From positions 46,183 to 110,182 of the forward strand of contig JAAWWF010000018.1 in assembly GCA_021404565.1 (NCBI GenBank): DNA of 64,000 nucleotides, written 5' to 3'. The DNA comes from Roseivirga sp. GTDB lineage: Bacteria > Bacteroidota > Bacteroidia > Cytophagales > Cyclobacteriaceae. The notes under the pieces were generated by a model that made no database searches, was not told where the DNA came from, and saw only the letters and a program-made list of their open reading frames with translations. Below, in pieces: positions 8,640 through 17,895 of the stretch; position 1 is the first letter of the stretch; every line of letters begins with the position of its first letter. The translations under genes were made by a program, and so were the position numbers.

Positions 8640-11444
8640 TTAGAAGAGGTCAATGGTATCCCCCACTCCGTAGCCATCGTCTTCATCTCCGCCTTTGTCC
8701 TGATTTACATCTGGCTTTGGTGGTTCTTGCGGCTTTGGTTTGACTTCTCTTACCGGAGGTTTCCGGATATTAGCGGCTTTGGCCGGGTCTGCTGGCTTAG
8801 CCGATTCTCTGACAATTGGTCTTACGGGTGGCTTAGGGGCTTCAGCACGCAAAGTGGGTGCTATGGTTTGCCCAGCTGCAGTTTCAATCGGAGTTGCCAC
8901 AGGTGCGTTCTCCTCCTCTGTCTTTTCCACTTTAGCGTCATCACTGTTTAATAGAACCACCTTCTTGACGGAATGTGCAGATAGCTTGTTTCCTGTCGCT
9001 TTCCAGCCTTTCACGTCAATAAGCATATCCATGTCATAGGTGACCTTTTTTCTCTCACGAGAGCCTTTTTCGGTATAATGCACCTCAATCTGTGGTTGGG
9101 CTACAGTGGTAATCATTACCAGCTTAGAGCCTTTTTCTTCACTAATGAAGGCAAAACGCTTGTCCATGGTCGAGGTCTCAATCTGGAAACGTTTAACATA
9201 GTGGGTCTTACTTCCTCCATCGTAATGCACTGCGGAGATTACACCATCGGGATCAAGTTTGGTTATCATCATGATCTTCGTTGGCTCGTAGCGGTTCGTC
9301 AGCTCAAAAGAAGTGAGTTCATATTCTCCAGTCTTATGGATCACCAATATCTTATCCTCGCTTTGGAAATTACCCAGCAACACACCGCGATCATCCCTAT
9401 TGAGCCTCCCCACTGAATCATCATACCAGATGTCAAGCCCACCAAGAGTCGACTTTCCTTCCATCTTTAGCTGTACTTTTCGCACCGGATACCTGGTAAC
9501 TATATTTCCGCCTGCCCCTCTTCCTTTTATCTCCAGATCGGCAAAGTTGAAGTCAAATACCTTGACCCGAGCTTTTGCCCCCGAGCTGAGGTAAATTGTC
9601 ACCAATTCGGCCTCACCGTTTGGATTGGCGGTGAAGTAGGTAACTTTCGATCCTCTTTCGCCTTTTGTGAGATCATATTCTCGATCACGGGTTATGCCCA
9701 ATACCTGAAAGCGTTTGACCATACTCCTGCCTGACTTTCCGTCAAGATACATCAGGTTATAAACCATGCGCTCGTCATTCTTTTTCCATACTCCGGCATA
9801 GAGAATGTCCTTGCCCACAAAAATCTTATCGGCAATACGGACGACCTGAAACTTACCATCTTTTCTGAAGACGATGATATCATCTATATCCGAACATTCG
9901 GTCACAAACTCATCTTTCTTCATGCCATAGCCGATAAAACCTTCCTTGCGGTTTACATAGAGCTTGGCATTGTTAGCAGCTACAATGGCGGCTTTGATAT
10001 TTTCGAAAGACTTGATCTCTGTCTTTCTTTCTCTACCCTTTCCATATTTTTCAAGCAGCTTCTGGAAGTACCCTATAGCGTATTCTATCAGGTTGGCCAG
10101 GTTATGTTCTACCCGCTCCAGTTCTTCCTGCAGCTTACGCATGGCTTCATCGGCCTTGAAAGCATCAAACCTGGAAATTCTCTTGATTTTAATTTCTGTG
10201 AGTCGAACGATATCTTCTTCGGTGATCTCCCGGTAGAATTCTTTCTTAAAAGGGTCGAGTCCTTTATCGATTGTTCGAATTACTGCTTCCCAGGTCTCGC
10301 ATTCTTCTATATCGCGATAGATGCGGTTTTCAATGAAGATTTTTTCGAGTGAAGAAAAAAGGATTTTCTCGAGCAGTTCTCCCTTTCTGATCTCCAGCTC
10401 TCTTCTGAGCAGTTCTACCGTCTGAGCCGTGTTGATACGTAAGATCTCATTTACGCTCATGAAATGAGGCTTGTCCTCGATAATCACACAAGCATTGGGT
10501 GAGATGCTGACTTCACAGTCCGTAAATGCGTACAAAGCGTCAATCGTGATATTAGGTGACTGACCACTCGCCAATTCTATCAGAATTTCGACCTCCTCAG
10601 CTGTGTTGTCAACCACCTTCTTGATCTTGATTTTTCCTTTATCGTTGGCTTTAATAATGGAGTCAATCAACCCTGTAGTGGTAGTACCAAAGGGTATGTC
10701 TTTTATAGCAATAGATTTCTTATCTACCTCTTCAATCTTGGCACGGACCTTTATTTTACCTCCCCTGAGGCCTTCATTGTATTCAGAGAAGTCTGCCGAA
10801 CCGCCTGTGGGAAAGTCAGGGTAAATCTTCGCCTTCTTACCCTGCAATACTTTGATCGAAGCTTGGATAAGCTCCACAAAGTTATGAGGCATAATCTTGG
10901 TCGAGAGCCCCACGGCAATTCCATCTACCCCCTGAGCTAGCAAGAGCGGGAATTTTACAGGTAATGTGACAGGTTCTTTTTTTCTGCCATCGTATGAGAG
11001 TTGCCAGTCTGTCGTTTGTGGGTTAAATACTACTTCTAAACCAAATTTAGAAAGCCTTGCTTCTATATAACGCGCAGCCGCAGCCCTGTCCCCGGTGCGG
11101 ATGTCTCCCCAATTCCCCTGGGTTTCTATCAACAGGTCTTTCTGGCCAATGTTTACTATGGCATCTCCAATGGAGGCATCTCCATGTGGGTGATATTGCA
11201 TGGTTTGCCCGATCACGTTGGCCACTTTGTTAAAACGACCATCGTCCATCTCCTTCATGGAATGGAGGATCCTGCGCTGAACCGGCTTGAAACCATCCTC
11301 AATAGCAGGCACCGCCCTTTCCAGGATTACGTAAGATGCATATTCCAAAAACCAGTTTTGATACATTCCCGATACAGGAATCACGTCCTGTATGGTACCA
11401 TCCTGTTCTTCGTTGTTTTCTTCTTCGTTTATTTCTTCGCTCAT
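8640..11444 (-). CDS. parC: DNA topoisomerase IV subunit A
   Basis: A 934-aa type IIA topoisomerase subunit, the DNA-cleaving half of topoisomerase IV, which decatenates daughter chromosomes. After an acidic N-terminus, the 5Y-CAP core runs from about residue 25; AAAARYIEARLS places the catalytic tyrosine at Tyr126. A coiled-coil gate follows (about 330-450), then a C-terminal domain of beta-pinwheel type (about 480-800). The last 110 residues are a low-complexity tail rich in Pro, Ala and Lys, ending in an acidic stretch. ParE is encoded upstream on the same strand and the two are separated only by a GxxExxY gene, so the three are probably co-transcribed. I call ParC rather than GyrA because of the parE-parC pairing and the divergent C-terminal domain. 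Confidence 0.9.
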   Translation of the reverse strand: MSEEINEEENNEEQDGTIQDVIPVSGMYQNWFLEYASYVILERAVPAIEDGFKPVQRRILHSMKEMDDGRFNKVANVIGQTMQYHPHGDASIGDAIVNIGQKDLLIETQGNWGDIRTGDRAAAARYIEARLSKFGLEVVFNPQTTDWQLSYDGRKKEPVTLPVKFPLLLAQGVDGIAVGLSTKIMPHNFVELIQASIKVLQGKKAKIYPDFPTGGSADFSEYNEGLRGGKIKVRAKIEEVDKKSIAIKDIPFGTTTTGLIDSIIKANDKGKIKIKKVVDNTAEEVEILIELASGQSPNITIDALYAFTDCEVSISPNACVIIEDKPHFMSVNEILRINTAQTVELLRRELEIRKGELLEKILFSSLEKIFIENRIYRDIEECETWEAVIRTIDKGLDPFKKEFYREITEEDIVRLTEIKIKRISRFDAFKADEAMRKLQEELERVEHNLANLIEYAIGYFQKLLEKYGKGRERKTEIKSFENIKAAIVAANNAKLYVNRKEGFIGYGMKKDEFVTECSDIDDIIVFRKDGKFQVVRIADKIFVGKDILYAGVWKKNDERMVYNLMYLDGKSGRSMVKRFQVLGITRDREYDLTKGERGSKVTYFTANPNGEAELVTIYLSSGAKARVKVFDFNFADLEIKGRGAGGNIVTRYPVRKVQLKMEGKSTLGGLDIWYDDSVGRLNRDDRGVLLGNFQSEDKILVIHKTGEYELTSFELTNRYEPTKIMMITKLDPDGVISAVHYDGGSKTHYVKRFQIETSTMDKRFAFISEEKGSKLVMITTVAQPQIEVHYTEKGSRERKKVTYDMDMLIDVKGWKATGNKLSAHSVKKVVLLNSDDAKVEKTEEENAPVATPIETAAGQTIAPTLRAEAPKPPVRPIVRESAKPADPAKAANIRKPPVREVKPKPQEPPKPDVNQDKGGDEDDGYGVGDTIDLF

Positions 11445-11489
11445 TCTTGATCAGAATTAAGGAATTTCAAAATATCCAGAACATCACCT

Positions 11490-11882
11490 CTAAGAAGTCG
11501 ATTTATGATTCGAATATTTTGGGTTAAATAATAATTTGTATTGCAGACTTTTGCTTCCAAAGTTAATCAAGAGTCCTTTTTCAAAATCATAGGCAACAGT
11601 GTAATTCTTAGCCTGAGCCAGGTGCGCATCCTCCAGTTTGACCATTGCTTTAAGCTCTAATACCAATTGATTTTCAACAATAAAATCGGCACGCCTCACA
11701 CCAACTTTTATGTCTTCATAGTATACCGTTTGTTGCTTTTCTCTTTCAAAGGAAAAACCAGACCTCTCTAGCTCGATAGCTAAACATCTTTGATAAATGA
11801 CTTCCTGAAATCCGGGGCCAAGCGTGTTGTGCACCTTCATTGCACATCCAATAACACCATATGTAAGCTCGTCTTTTTCCAT
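11490..11882 (-). CDS. GxxExxY protein (PD-(D/E)xK nuclease-like fold)
   Basis: A 130-aa protein that carries the motif naming the family, GFQEVIY (Gly24, Glu27, Tyr30). A PD-(D/E)xK-like core follows: Asp66 in RRADFIV and Glu76-x-Lys78 in LVLELKAM, then the helix with AQAKNYTVA and the strand GLLINFG. The family is widespread and often multicopy in Bacteroidota; its role is unproven, but the fold suggests a nuclease or DNA-binding role. It lies between parE (32 bp) and parC (45 bp), on the same strand, an unusual insertion into the topoisomerase operon. The catalytic residues look intact. Confidence 0.88.
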   Translation of the reverse strand: MEKDELTYGVIGCAMKVHNTLGPGFQEVIYQRCLAIELERSGFSFEREKQQTVYYEDIKVGVRRADFIVENQLVLELKAMVKLEDAHLAQAKNYTVAYDFEKGLLINFGSKSLQYKLLFNPKYSNHKSTS

Positions 11883-11914
11883 TCAGAAATTCAAATCATT
11901 CTGCAAATTCAGAT

Positions 11915-13780
11915 TCAGACGGCTTCTTCTACCAAATCCTTTTCAACCTTCAATCTGTCAATGATAAAGGTCTGGCGGCTTGGTGTATTTTTGCCCATAT
12001 AAAAGGTCAGCAGTTCTTTGATACTGGTGTCCTTTCTCAAAATGATCGGCTCCAGTCTCATATCAGGCCCTATAAATTCTTTGAATTCTTCCGGAGAGAT
12101 TTCTCCCAGTCCCTTAAAACGTGTAATCTCAGGTTTGGAACCCAGCTTGGCAATAGCCGCCAAACGCTCCTCATCGCTGTAGCAATAAATGGTCTCTTTC
12201 TTATTCCTTACTCTGAAAAGCGGTGTTTCGAGAATGTAAACATGACCTCTTCTCACCAGGTCAGGGAAGAACTGTAGAAAGTAGGTCAGAAGCAGCAGTC
12301 GAATATGCATTCCATCCACATCGGCATCTGTAGCTACTACGATCTTATCATAACGAAGACCTTCGAGTCCATCTTCTATATTGAGTGCATGCTGTAGCAG
12401 GTTAAACTCTTCGTTTTCGTAAACCACCTTTTTGGTATACCCGAAACAGTTCAAGGGCTTACCTCTCAAGCTGAAAACAGCCTGGCTCTGCACATTCCGT
12501 GACTTGGTAATAGATCCACTGGCCGAATCTCCCTCGGTAATAAAAAGAGTCGAAGCTTTTTTCAAATCCTCGTCACCTTTCTTATCGTCAAGATGGATTC
12601 GACAGTCTCTCAGTTTTTTGTTGTGAAGGTTGGCTTTTTTGGCCCTGTCGTTGGCCAGTTTCTTGATACCGGCAATTTCTTTACGCTCTCTCTCAGATTG
12701 CACAATGCGCTTCAGCAGGGCCTCCGCCACATCAGAATGTTTGTGTAAGTAATCGTCCAGTGCCTTTTTGAGGAAGTCGTTGACAAAGGTTCTCATCGTA
12801 GGCCCATCACCTGCTACATTTTGAGAGCCCAGCTTGGTTTTCGTCTGTGATTCAAAAACAGGCTCTTGTACTCTTACGGCAATTGCCCCTACCACAGAAG
12901 CTCTGACATCGGTGGCGTCAAAATCTTTCTTGTAAAACTCTCTGACGGTTTTAACAAGCGCCTCCCGAAAGGCCGCCTGGTGAGTACCTCCCTGGGTGGT
13001 ATACTGGCCATTGACGAAGGAATAGTACTCTTCGCCATATTGATTGGTATGCGACAGCGCTACTTCAATATCTTCACCTCTCAGGTGAATAATGGGATAG
13101 CGCAGGTTGTCTTCGTCCGTTTTGCGTGAAAGCAGGTCGTGTAGTCCTTTTTCTGAATGGTATTTCTGACCATTGAAATTGATGGTAAGACCAGCATTCA
13201 AAAAACAATAATTCCAGATAAGGTCATCGAGATACTGTGGAATGAAGTGATAGTTTTTAAATACGGTTTCATCTGGTCGAAAGACGATTTGAGTTCCGTT
13301 ACGGCCACTGGTGGTCTTCTCAGCCTCATCCTTTTTAAGCTCACCCCTTTCAAACTCTGCCATTTTTGCCTTACCATCTCGATAAGACTGGACGCGAAAG
13401 TAAGTTGAGAGGGCATTCACTGCTTTGGTACCTACCCCATTAAGCCCCACAGACTTCTGGAAAGCACCACTATCATATTTACCACCTGTATTGATTTTTG
13501 AAACGCAGTCGATAACTTTGCCGAGAGGGATGCCCCTGCCGTAATCTCTTACTTCAACTTTGTGTTCGGATACCTTGATATCGATGGTCTTGCCGAAGCC
13601 CATCATGTGCTCATCGATACTGTTATCGACAACTTCTTTTACCAGTACATAGATACCGTCATCCTGGGCCGACCCGTCACCCAATTTACCGATATACATT
13701 CCGGGTCTTAATCTAATATGCTCTTTCCAATCGAGCGACCGAATACTATCTTCGGTGTAGTTCGCTGTCTGATTCGCCAT
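11915..13780 (-). CDS. parE: DNA topoisomerase IV subunit B
   Basis: A 621-aa ATPase subunit of topoisomerase IV. The GHKL ATPase domain has [12 protein letters not shown] (catalytic Glu49 and Mg-binding Asn53), DYGRGIP, and [15 protein letters not shown] as the ATP lid. The transducer domain follows, then the TOPRIM domain with [10 protein letters not shown] (about residue 418) and [12 protein letters not shown] (about 485), and a C-terminal part with [10 protein letters not shown]. All key residues are present. It acts with ParC in the cytoplasm and is encoded first in the probable parE-GxxExxY-parC transcript. The short length, without the GyrB insertion, and the neighbouring parC support ParE over GyrB. 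Confidence 0.92.
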   Translation of the reverse strand: MANQTANYTEDSIRSLDWKEHIRLRPGMYIGKLGDGSAQDDGIYVLVKEVVDNSIDEHMMGFGKTIDIKVSEHKVEVRDYGRGIPLGKVIDCVSKINTGGKYDSGAFQKSVGLNGVGTKAVNALSTYFRVQSYRDGKAKMAEFERGELKKDEAEKTTSGRNGTQIVFRPDETVFKNYHFIPQYLDDLIWNYCFLNAGLTINFNGQKYHSEKGLHDLLSRKTDEDNLRYPIIHLRGEDIEVALSHTNQYGEEYYSFVNGQYTTQGGTHQAAFREALVKTVREFYKKDFDATDVRASVVGAIAVRVQEPVFESQTKTKLGSQNVAGDGPTMRTFVNDFLKKALDDYLHKHSDVAEALLKRIVQSERERKEIAGIKKLANDRAKKANLHNKKLRDCRIHLDDKKGDEDLKKASTLFITEGDSASGSITKSRNVQSQAVFSLRGKPLNCFGYTKKVVYENEEFNLLQHALNIEDGLEGLRYDKIVVATDADVDGMHIRLLLLTYFLQFFPDLVRRGHVYILETPLFRVRNKKETIYCYSDEERLAAIAKLGSKPEITRFKGLGEISPEEFKEFIGPDMRLEPIILRKDTSIKELLTFYMGKNTPSRQTFIIDRLKVEKDLVEEAV

Positions 13781-14008
13781 TCAACTTTTCCAACTAAAAT
13801 TTCAAGATGAAATACCACGCGCGTTCGAATGATATGACTCGGAAGTTAGAATATAAAATCTAAAAAAACACTATTGATTTTTACACGGTGTTTGCAGTCA
13901 TCAGGACTATGATAAAAACGTCTGATCTTTCGGCTTTAAAGCTTCCCGGAAACGGAGCAGAGAGAAGGTGTACGGACGGGGTTCAACAACCCCATACAGA
14001 CAAAATTA

Positions 14009-14479
14009 TCAGCTGCGTTTTTTGGAAATGAGCCTTACAAGGTAAATAAACCAGGCAACCAGTAAAACAGGCCCTAAGTAGATAAAGAAACCAAGGCCAT
14101 TTACCATGAACTCTTCGGACAGATTCATATAACCCAGAAAAATAAGCGTGAAAGTGAGAAAGAGATTGAGCACTCCTGCAAAGCCTTTGGTCCAGCCAAT
14201 GATATCCAGTTTTAAGGAGCGGTTGCGAATCCCCTCTCCATCTTCAGTAGTTTTGATTTTCTTCAATACATTAATGAAGCCGACACAAACAACATTGACA
14301 AGCAGGAATGCCCCTATGGCAGAAAAGAAAAAAGTATCTCTATCGACAATACCTACCGAGTTACCATCTGCGTCTATGCGATAGGTGACCGAACTGGTCA
14401 TGTAAGCATAAGCCCATAGCAAGGCTCCCAGGAAAATCAACCAGGAAACCCCTCTGAAAAAACCGGTAAAATTGTTCAT
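14009..14479 (-). CDS. Four-helix integral membrane protein, unknown
   Basis: A 156-aa protein that I start at MNNFTGFFRGV, where a purine-rich AAAAGAGAG lies just upstream; a start 87 bases earlier would add an unlikely polar leader. Four hydrophobic segments are visible: WLIFLGALLWAYAYM, FFFSAIGAFLLVNVVCVGF, GVLNLFLTFTLIFLGY and GFFIYLGPVLLVAWFIYLV, with short charged loops and a basic C-terminus. I do not recognise the family. It stands alone, transcribed away from the sterol-desaturase-like genes, with parE behind it on the same strand but 228 bp away. Confidence 0.7.
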   Translation of the reverse strand: MNNFTGFFRGVSWLIFLGALLWAYAYMTSSVTYRIDADGNSVGIVDRDTFFFSAIGAFLLVNVVCVGFINVLKKIKTTEDGEGIRNRSLKLDIIGWTKGFAGVLNLFLTFTLIFLGYMNLSEEFMVNGLGFFIYLGPVLLVAWFIYLVRLISKKRS

Positions 14480-14613
14480 GCTCTCTTTTTTTTGAAGTCG
14501 CGAAGTTAGACAATAAAGTTTTTGTTGCCGATAAATGTTTGATAAGCACAGACTTAATAAATTCAATCACAAAAAGACTGCAATTATTTACACTTAAAGT
14601 GTTGAAATACGTT

Positions 14614-14643
14614 TTGACAATGCAACGGTTGCTGCTAATTTTA
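14614..14643 (+). promoter_or_regulatory. Putative promoter of the first sterol-desaturase-like gene
   Basis: TTG at 14614-14616 and TAATTTTA at 14636-14643 are 19 bp apart, close to the Bacteroidota TTTG-N19/20-TAnnTTTG promoter (last base A instead of G). The downstream ATG at 14682 would have a leader of about 32 nt. Confidence 0.45.
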
Positions 14644-14681
14644 CATCGTTAAAGAGCAAGAACGTTACTCAACAGGTCAAA

Positions 14682-15914
14682 ATGAGCGTTAATCCCATAG
14701 TTATTGCCATACCGGTTTATTTCCTGCTGATAGGAATTGAAATTATCTATCAAAGGGTAAAAGCCGTAAAAACCTATCGCCTTAAAGATGCCATGACCAA
14801 CATCAACTGTGGTGTTATATCGCAGATCAGCGGTGCCTTTATCATGGTTGTACTTTTTGGTATGTATACCTATGTACAGGAGAACTGGTCACCGTTTTAT
14901 ATCCCTGTCGTATGGTGGGCCTTTCCACTGGCTTTTGTTTTTTTTGACTTTATGTATTACTGGGCTCACAGGTTAAGTCACGAGATTAATTTGTTCTGGG
15001 GTGGACACAGTGTTCATCACCAGAGCGAGGAATACAACCTGTCGGTGGCGCTCAGACAAAGCTCAACGCAGATCTTCTGGACCTTTCTTTTCTATCTGCC
15101 TCTGGCGATGGCCGGCATTGATCCGATTGTATTCATTTCGATGCAGGGTATTAACCTGGTTTATCAGTTCTGGATTCACACGGAGTCTATAAAAAAAATG
15201 CCCAAATGGTATGAGGCTATATTTAATACGCCCTCTCATCACAGGGTGCATCATGCACGGAACCCGAAGTACATTGACAAGAATCATGCGGGCACGCTTA
15301 TTATTTGGGATAAGCTATTCGGCACCTTTGTGGCAGAGGAAGAAAAGCCCGATTATGGTATTACCAAGCCGCTGAAAAGCTGGAATCCGCTATGGGCCAA
15401 CTTTGCACACTACACAGATATATATGAGGACTTCAAAAGTGTTTCCGGTTTTAAAAACAAGCTGAAAGTGTTGGTGAAAAAGCCCGGGTGGCTACCGGAA
15501 AACATGGGAGGCTACAGAGCCCCGAAAGAAGTTGAAAGTGATTATCGCAAATTCGATAACAAAACCCCGATCAGGCTGAATATCTATGTAATTGTACATT
15601 TCCTGATTGTGATGGCAGGCACTCTCCTCTTTCTCTATTACCTGAATGACATGGAGGACCCGGCCAAAATCACGGCCGCTGTATTGATTGTTTTATCAGT
15701 AGCTACCTTTGGGGTTTTGTTCGAAAACAGAAGGTGGAGTACTATTCTTGAGTACCTGAGGTTAATTGCTACGGCCCTGGCACTGATATATATTATGGAT
15801 GGTCTCGAACCAAGTCCTTCCATGATGCTCATTTCGGGTATATCACTTTGCATGGCCGTCATTTGGTTTGCCAGTATTACCAAACAGCGCAAACTGGTCC
15901 AGTCCATTTCTTAA
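14682..15914 (+). CDS. Sterol desaturase / AGMO-like membrane hydroxylase, copy 1
   Basis: A 410-aa integral membrane protein of the fatty acid hydroxylase (sterol desaturase) superfamily. The di-iron histidine boxes are intact: HRLSH (residues 96-100), HSVHH (109-113) and HRVHH (about 187-191), plus NHAG. Hydrophobic helices lie at about 5-20, 45-62, 75-95, 125-150 and three more after residue 300. The size and the extra C-terminal helices resemble alkylglycerol monooxygenase-type members more than small carotenoid hydroxylases. It should insert oxygen into a lipid using O2; the substrate is unknown. A close paralogue follows 90 bp downstream on the same strand, so the pair arose by tandem duplication. 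Confidence 0.88.
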   Translation: MSVNPIVIAIPVYFLLIGIEIIYQRVKAVKTYRLKDAMTNINCGVISQISGAFIMVVLFGMYTYVQENWSPFYIPVVWWAFPLAFVFFDFMYYWAHRLSHEINLFWGGHSVHHQSEEYNLSVALRQSSTQIFWTFLFYLPLAMAGIDPIVFISMQGINLVYQFWIHTESIKKMPKWYEAIFNTPSHHRVHHARNPKYIDKNHAGTLIIWDKLFGTFVAEEEKPDYGITKPLKSWNPLWANFAHYTDIYEDFKSVSGFKNKLKVLVKKPGWLPENMGGYRAPKEVESDYRKFDNKTPIRLNIYVIVHFLIVMAGTLLFLYYLNDMEDPAKITAAVLIVLSVATFGVLFENRRWSTILEYLRLIATALALIYIMDGLEPSPSMMLISGISLCMAVIWFASITKQRKLVQSIS

Positions 15915-16004
15915 CAGCTGACAGGCTGCTCTCTTCATGTTTTCGATCAGGTGCTTGCCGATTAGCGTCACATGCTACTATATTAGTATGCATAACGAGT
16001 ATTT

Positions 16005-17240
16005 ATGAGCCTGGACCCTACCGTAATAGCAATTCCTGTTTACTTTCTGCTGATAGGAATAGAGTTGATTGTTCACAGGGTTCAAGCGACTAAGTCTTAT
16101 CGGCTCAATGACGCTGTTACGAACATCAATTGTGGTGTTACCTCGCAGGTTTCAGGTGCCTTCCTTAAGGTACTGACGATAGGTGTTTACACAGTGCTTT
16201 ATGAACAGTTCAGGGTATTTACCATCGCTGATACCTGGTGGACCTGGGCGATCGCTTTTATCGCCTACGATTTCTTTTACTACTGGGCACACAGAATGAG
16301 CCATCAGGTCAACCTTTTTTGGGGTGGCCATAGCGTGCATCATCAAAGTGAGGAATACAACCTTTCAGTTGCTTTGAGGCAGAGTTCCACGCAAACCATC
16401 TGGACCTTCTTCTTTTACTTTCCTATGGCCCTGGCGGGTATTAATCCTTATGTGTTGATTTCCGTTTCGGGTTTCAACCTGCTGTACCAGTTCTGGATAC
16501 ATACTGAATCAATCAACAGGCTTCCTAAATGGTTTGAAGCAGTAATGAATACCCCCTCTCATCACAGGGTACACCATGCACGCAACCCTAAGTACATAGA
16601 TAAGAACCATGCCGGTACTTTTATTGTCTGGGACAAGATGTTCGGCACATTTATGAAAGAAGAGGAAAGGCCTACCTATGGCATTACCAAAAACCTTAAT
16701 AGCTGGAATCCGGTCTGGGCCAATATGGCTCATTATGCAGACATATGGAGTGATTTAAAACGCATACCACAATGGAGCGATAAGTTTCGTTTTATCTTCA
16801 AAAAGCCCGGTTGGCTGCCTGAAGAAATGGGCGGTTATCGTCAACCTTTTGACATAGACCCAAAAACCTACCAAAAATATGACGCTCACGCTTCTAAAGG
16901 TCTTAACCTATATGTATTGAGCCATTACATTCTCCTACTAGGGGGAACAGCTCTTTTTCTGTTCAACCTGGAAGGGATGAGTATTTTTGATAAAACGCTG
17001 CTGGCCCTGGTCATTACCATTTCGGTGGTGAGTTTCGGGGGGCTTTTTGAAAGTCGTTCATGGGCATTCGGACTTGAGCTGTTCCGGCTGCTGGCTATTC
17101 CAGCCAGTCTTATTTACTACCTGGGTAACTTTAACCCCGACACCAACCTGATAGCTGGTAGTCTTGTCTTTTTGATTCCCTCGGTTCTTTGGTTAGTTAA
17201 AGTGCGCCCCCTACCTTTGCCCGCCAAAGCGAGCTCATGA
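16005..17240 (+). CDS. Sterol desaturase / AGMO-like membrane hydroxylase, copy 2
   Basis: A 411-aa paralogue of the preceding gene. The two are nearly identical from the first histidine box to about residue 225 and diverge mainly in helix 2 and in the C-terminal membrane helices. The boxes HRMSH, HSVHH and HRVHH are all present, so both copies should be active di-iron enzymes. The end of this gene overlaps the start of the BamE-like lipoprotein gene by 4 bp (ATGA), which suggests coupling, but a strong promoter for that gene also lies inside the last codons here. Different C-terminal halves may reflect different lipid substrates; that is inference. Confidence 0.88.
   Translation: MSLDPTVIAIPVYFLLIGIELIVHRVQATKSYRLNDAVTNINCGVTSQVSGAFLKVLTIGVYTVLYEQFRVFTIADTWWTWAIAFIAYDFFYYWAHRMSHQVNLFWGGHSVHHQSEEYNLSVALRQSSTQTIWTFFFYFPMALAGINPYVLISVSGFNLLYQFWIHTESINRLPKWFEAVMNTPSHHRVHHARNPKYIDKNHAGTFIVWDKMFGTFMKEEERPTYGITKNLNSWNPVWANMAHYADIWSDLKRIPQWSDKFRFIFKKPGWLPEEMGGYRQPFDIDPKTYQKYDAHASKGLNLYVLSHYILLLGGTALFLFNLEGMSIFDKTLLALVITISVVSFGGLFESRSWAFGLELFRLLAIPASLIYYLGNFNPDTNLIAGSLVFLIPSVLWLVKVRPLPLPAKASS
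17188..17219 (+). promoter_or_regulatory. Perfect Bacteroidota promoter inside the end of desaturase copy 2
   Basis: TTTG at 17188-17191, a 20-bp spacer and TACCTTTG at 17212-17219 match the Bacteroidota TTTG-N19/20-TAnnTTTG consensus without a mismatch. It lies within the last 18 codons of the desaturase gene and would start transcription about 10 nt before the lipoprotein ATG at 17237. Confidence 0.65.
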
Positions 17241-17617
17241 AAACTCTTTTTAAATCCTGCCTTCTGCCTTGCATATTGCTAATGTTCATGGCTATCAGTA
17301 GCTGCACGAAAAAAGTGGATGTCGGAGACTTTGACACCGAAGCCTGGAAAGCTGACAGCAATGGCTGTACAGGGGTAAGAGCCAATATGACCAAGGCGAT
17401 CATGAAGCTTAAACCAAAGTTGCTGGAGTTATATCAAAAATCGGTCATAGAGGTGTTGGGACAACCCGAAGAACAAGAGCTGTACGAACGCAGTCAAACC
17501 TACTATCTCTACTATATAGACCCGGCTGGAGATTGTGAAAACAGTCAGGAAAACCCACGAAAATTAATGGTCAGATTCACAGCATTGGGCATAGCTAATG
17601 AGGTGAATATTAGGTAA
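17237..17617 (+). CDS. Small BamE-like lipoprotein
   Basis: A 126-aa lipoprotein with signal peptide and lipobox ISSC (residues 20-23). The mature part has a helix rich in Lys and Leu followed by VIEVLGQPEEQELYERSQTYYLYYI, a pattern like the two-helix/three-strand fold of BamE/SmpA proteins (helix-LLG-x-PD, then Y-x-Y strands). Two later Cys residues could form a disulphide. BamE-like folds assist outer-membrane protein assembly, but many members have other roles, so the function is not assigned. The start overlaps the upstream stop by 4 bp and a perfect promoter lies 18 bp upstream, so it can be expressed alone. Confidence 0.7.
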   Translation: MKTLFKSCLLPCILLMFMAISSCTKKVDVGDFDTEAWKADSNGCTGVRANMTKAIMKLKPKLLELYQKSVIEVLGQPEEQELYERSQTYYLYYIDPAGDCENSQENPRKLMVRFTALGIANEVNIR

Positions 17618-17865
17618 TTACATAACTAACTTTTTAGTACAAAAGAAGGTCTTAGCGAATATCGTTGACATAAAATTTTCCCAAATCTATTTTTTTTGGA
17701 ATAAAATTTTCCAATTGGCATTTTTTTCAATAGATTGAAGTATCGAAATCAGATGAACAAACTGACGAGATGTATTGGCTTGTGCAATCGAATTATATCG
17801 AAAACGAAGTCAGTAAAGTATTAAAATTAGCTTAGGTTAGTTTTAGTTTTATAGGTAGTTTAGGT
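17618..17865. other. AT-rich intergenic region with a 12-bp direct repeat
   Basis: This stretch between convergent genes contains ATAAAATTTTCC at 17670-17681 and again at 17701-17712 (period 31 bp). No gene is visible. Confidence 0.4.
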
Positions 17866-17895
17866 GAAGGTTAGCCACTCCTCAGGCTAACCTTC
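17866..17895 (-). terminator. Hairpin overlapping the cvfB stop codon
   Basis: GAAGGTTAGCC and GGCTAACCTTC pair perfectly over 11 bp around an 8-nt loop. The cvfB stop codon TAG (17887-17889) lies inside the stem. There is no strong T-run, so termination efficiency is uncertain. Confidence 0.6.

Noticed and set aside
8640..13780. Possibility that the topoisomerase genes are gyrA/gyrB
   Set aside because: The two subunits are adjacent, the B subunit lacks the long gyrase insertion and the A subunit has a degenerate C-terminal domain. Topoisomerase IV fits better, though a search would settle it.
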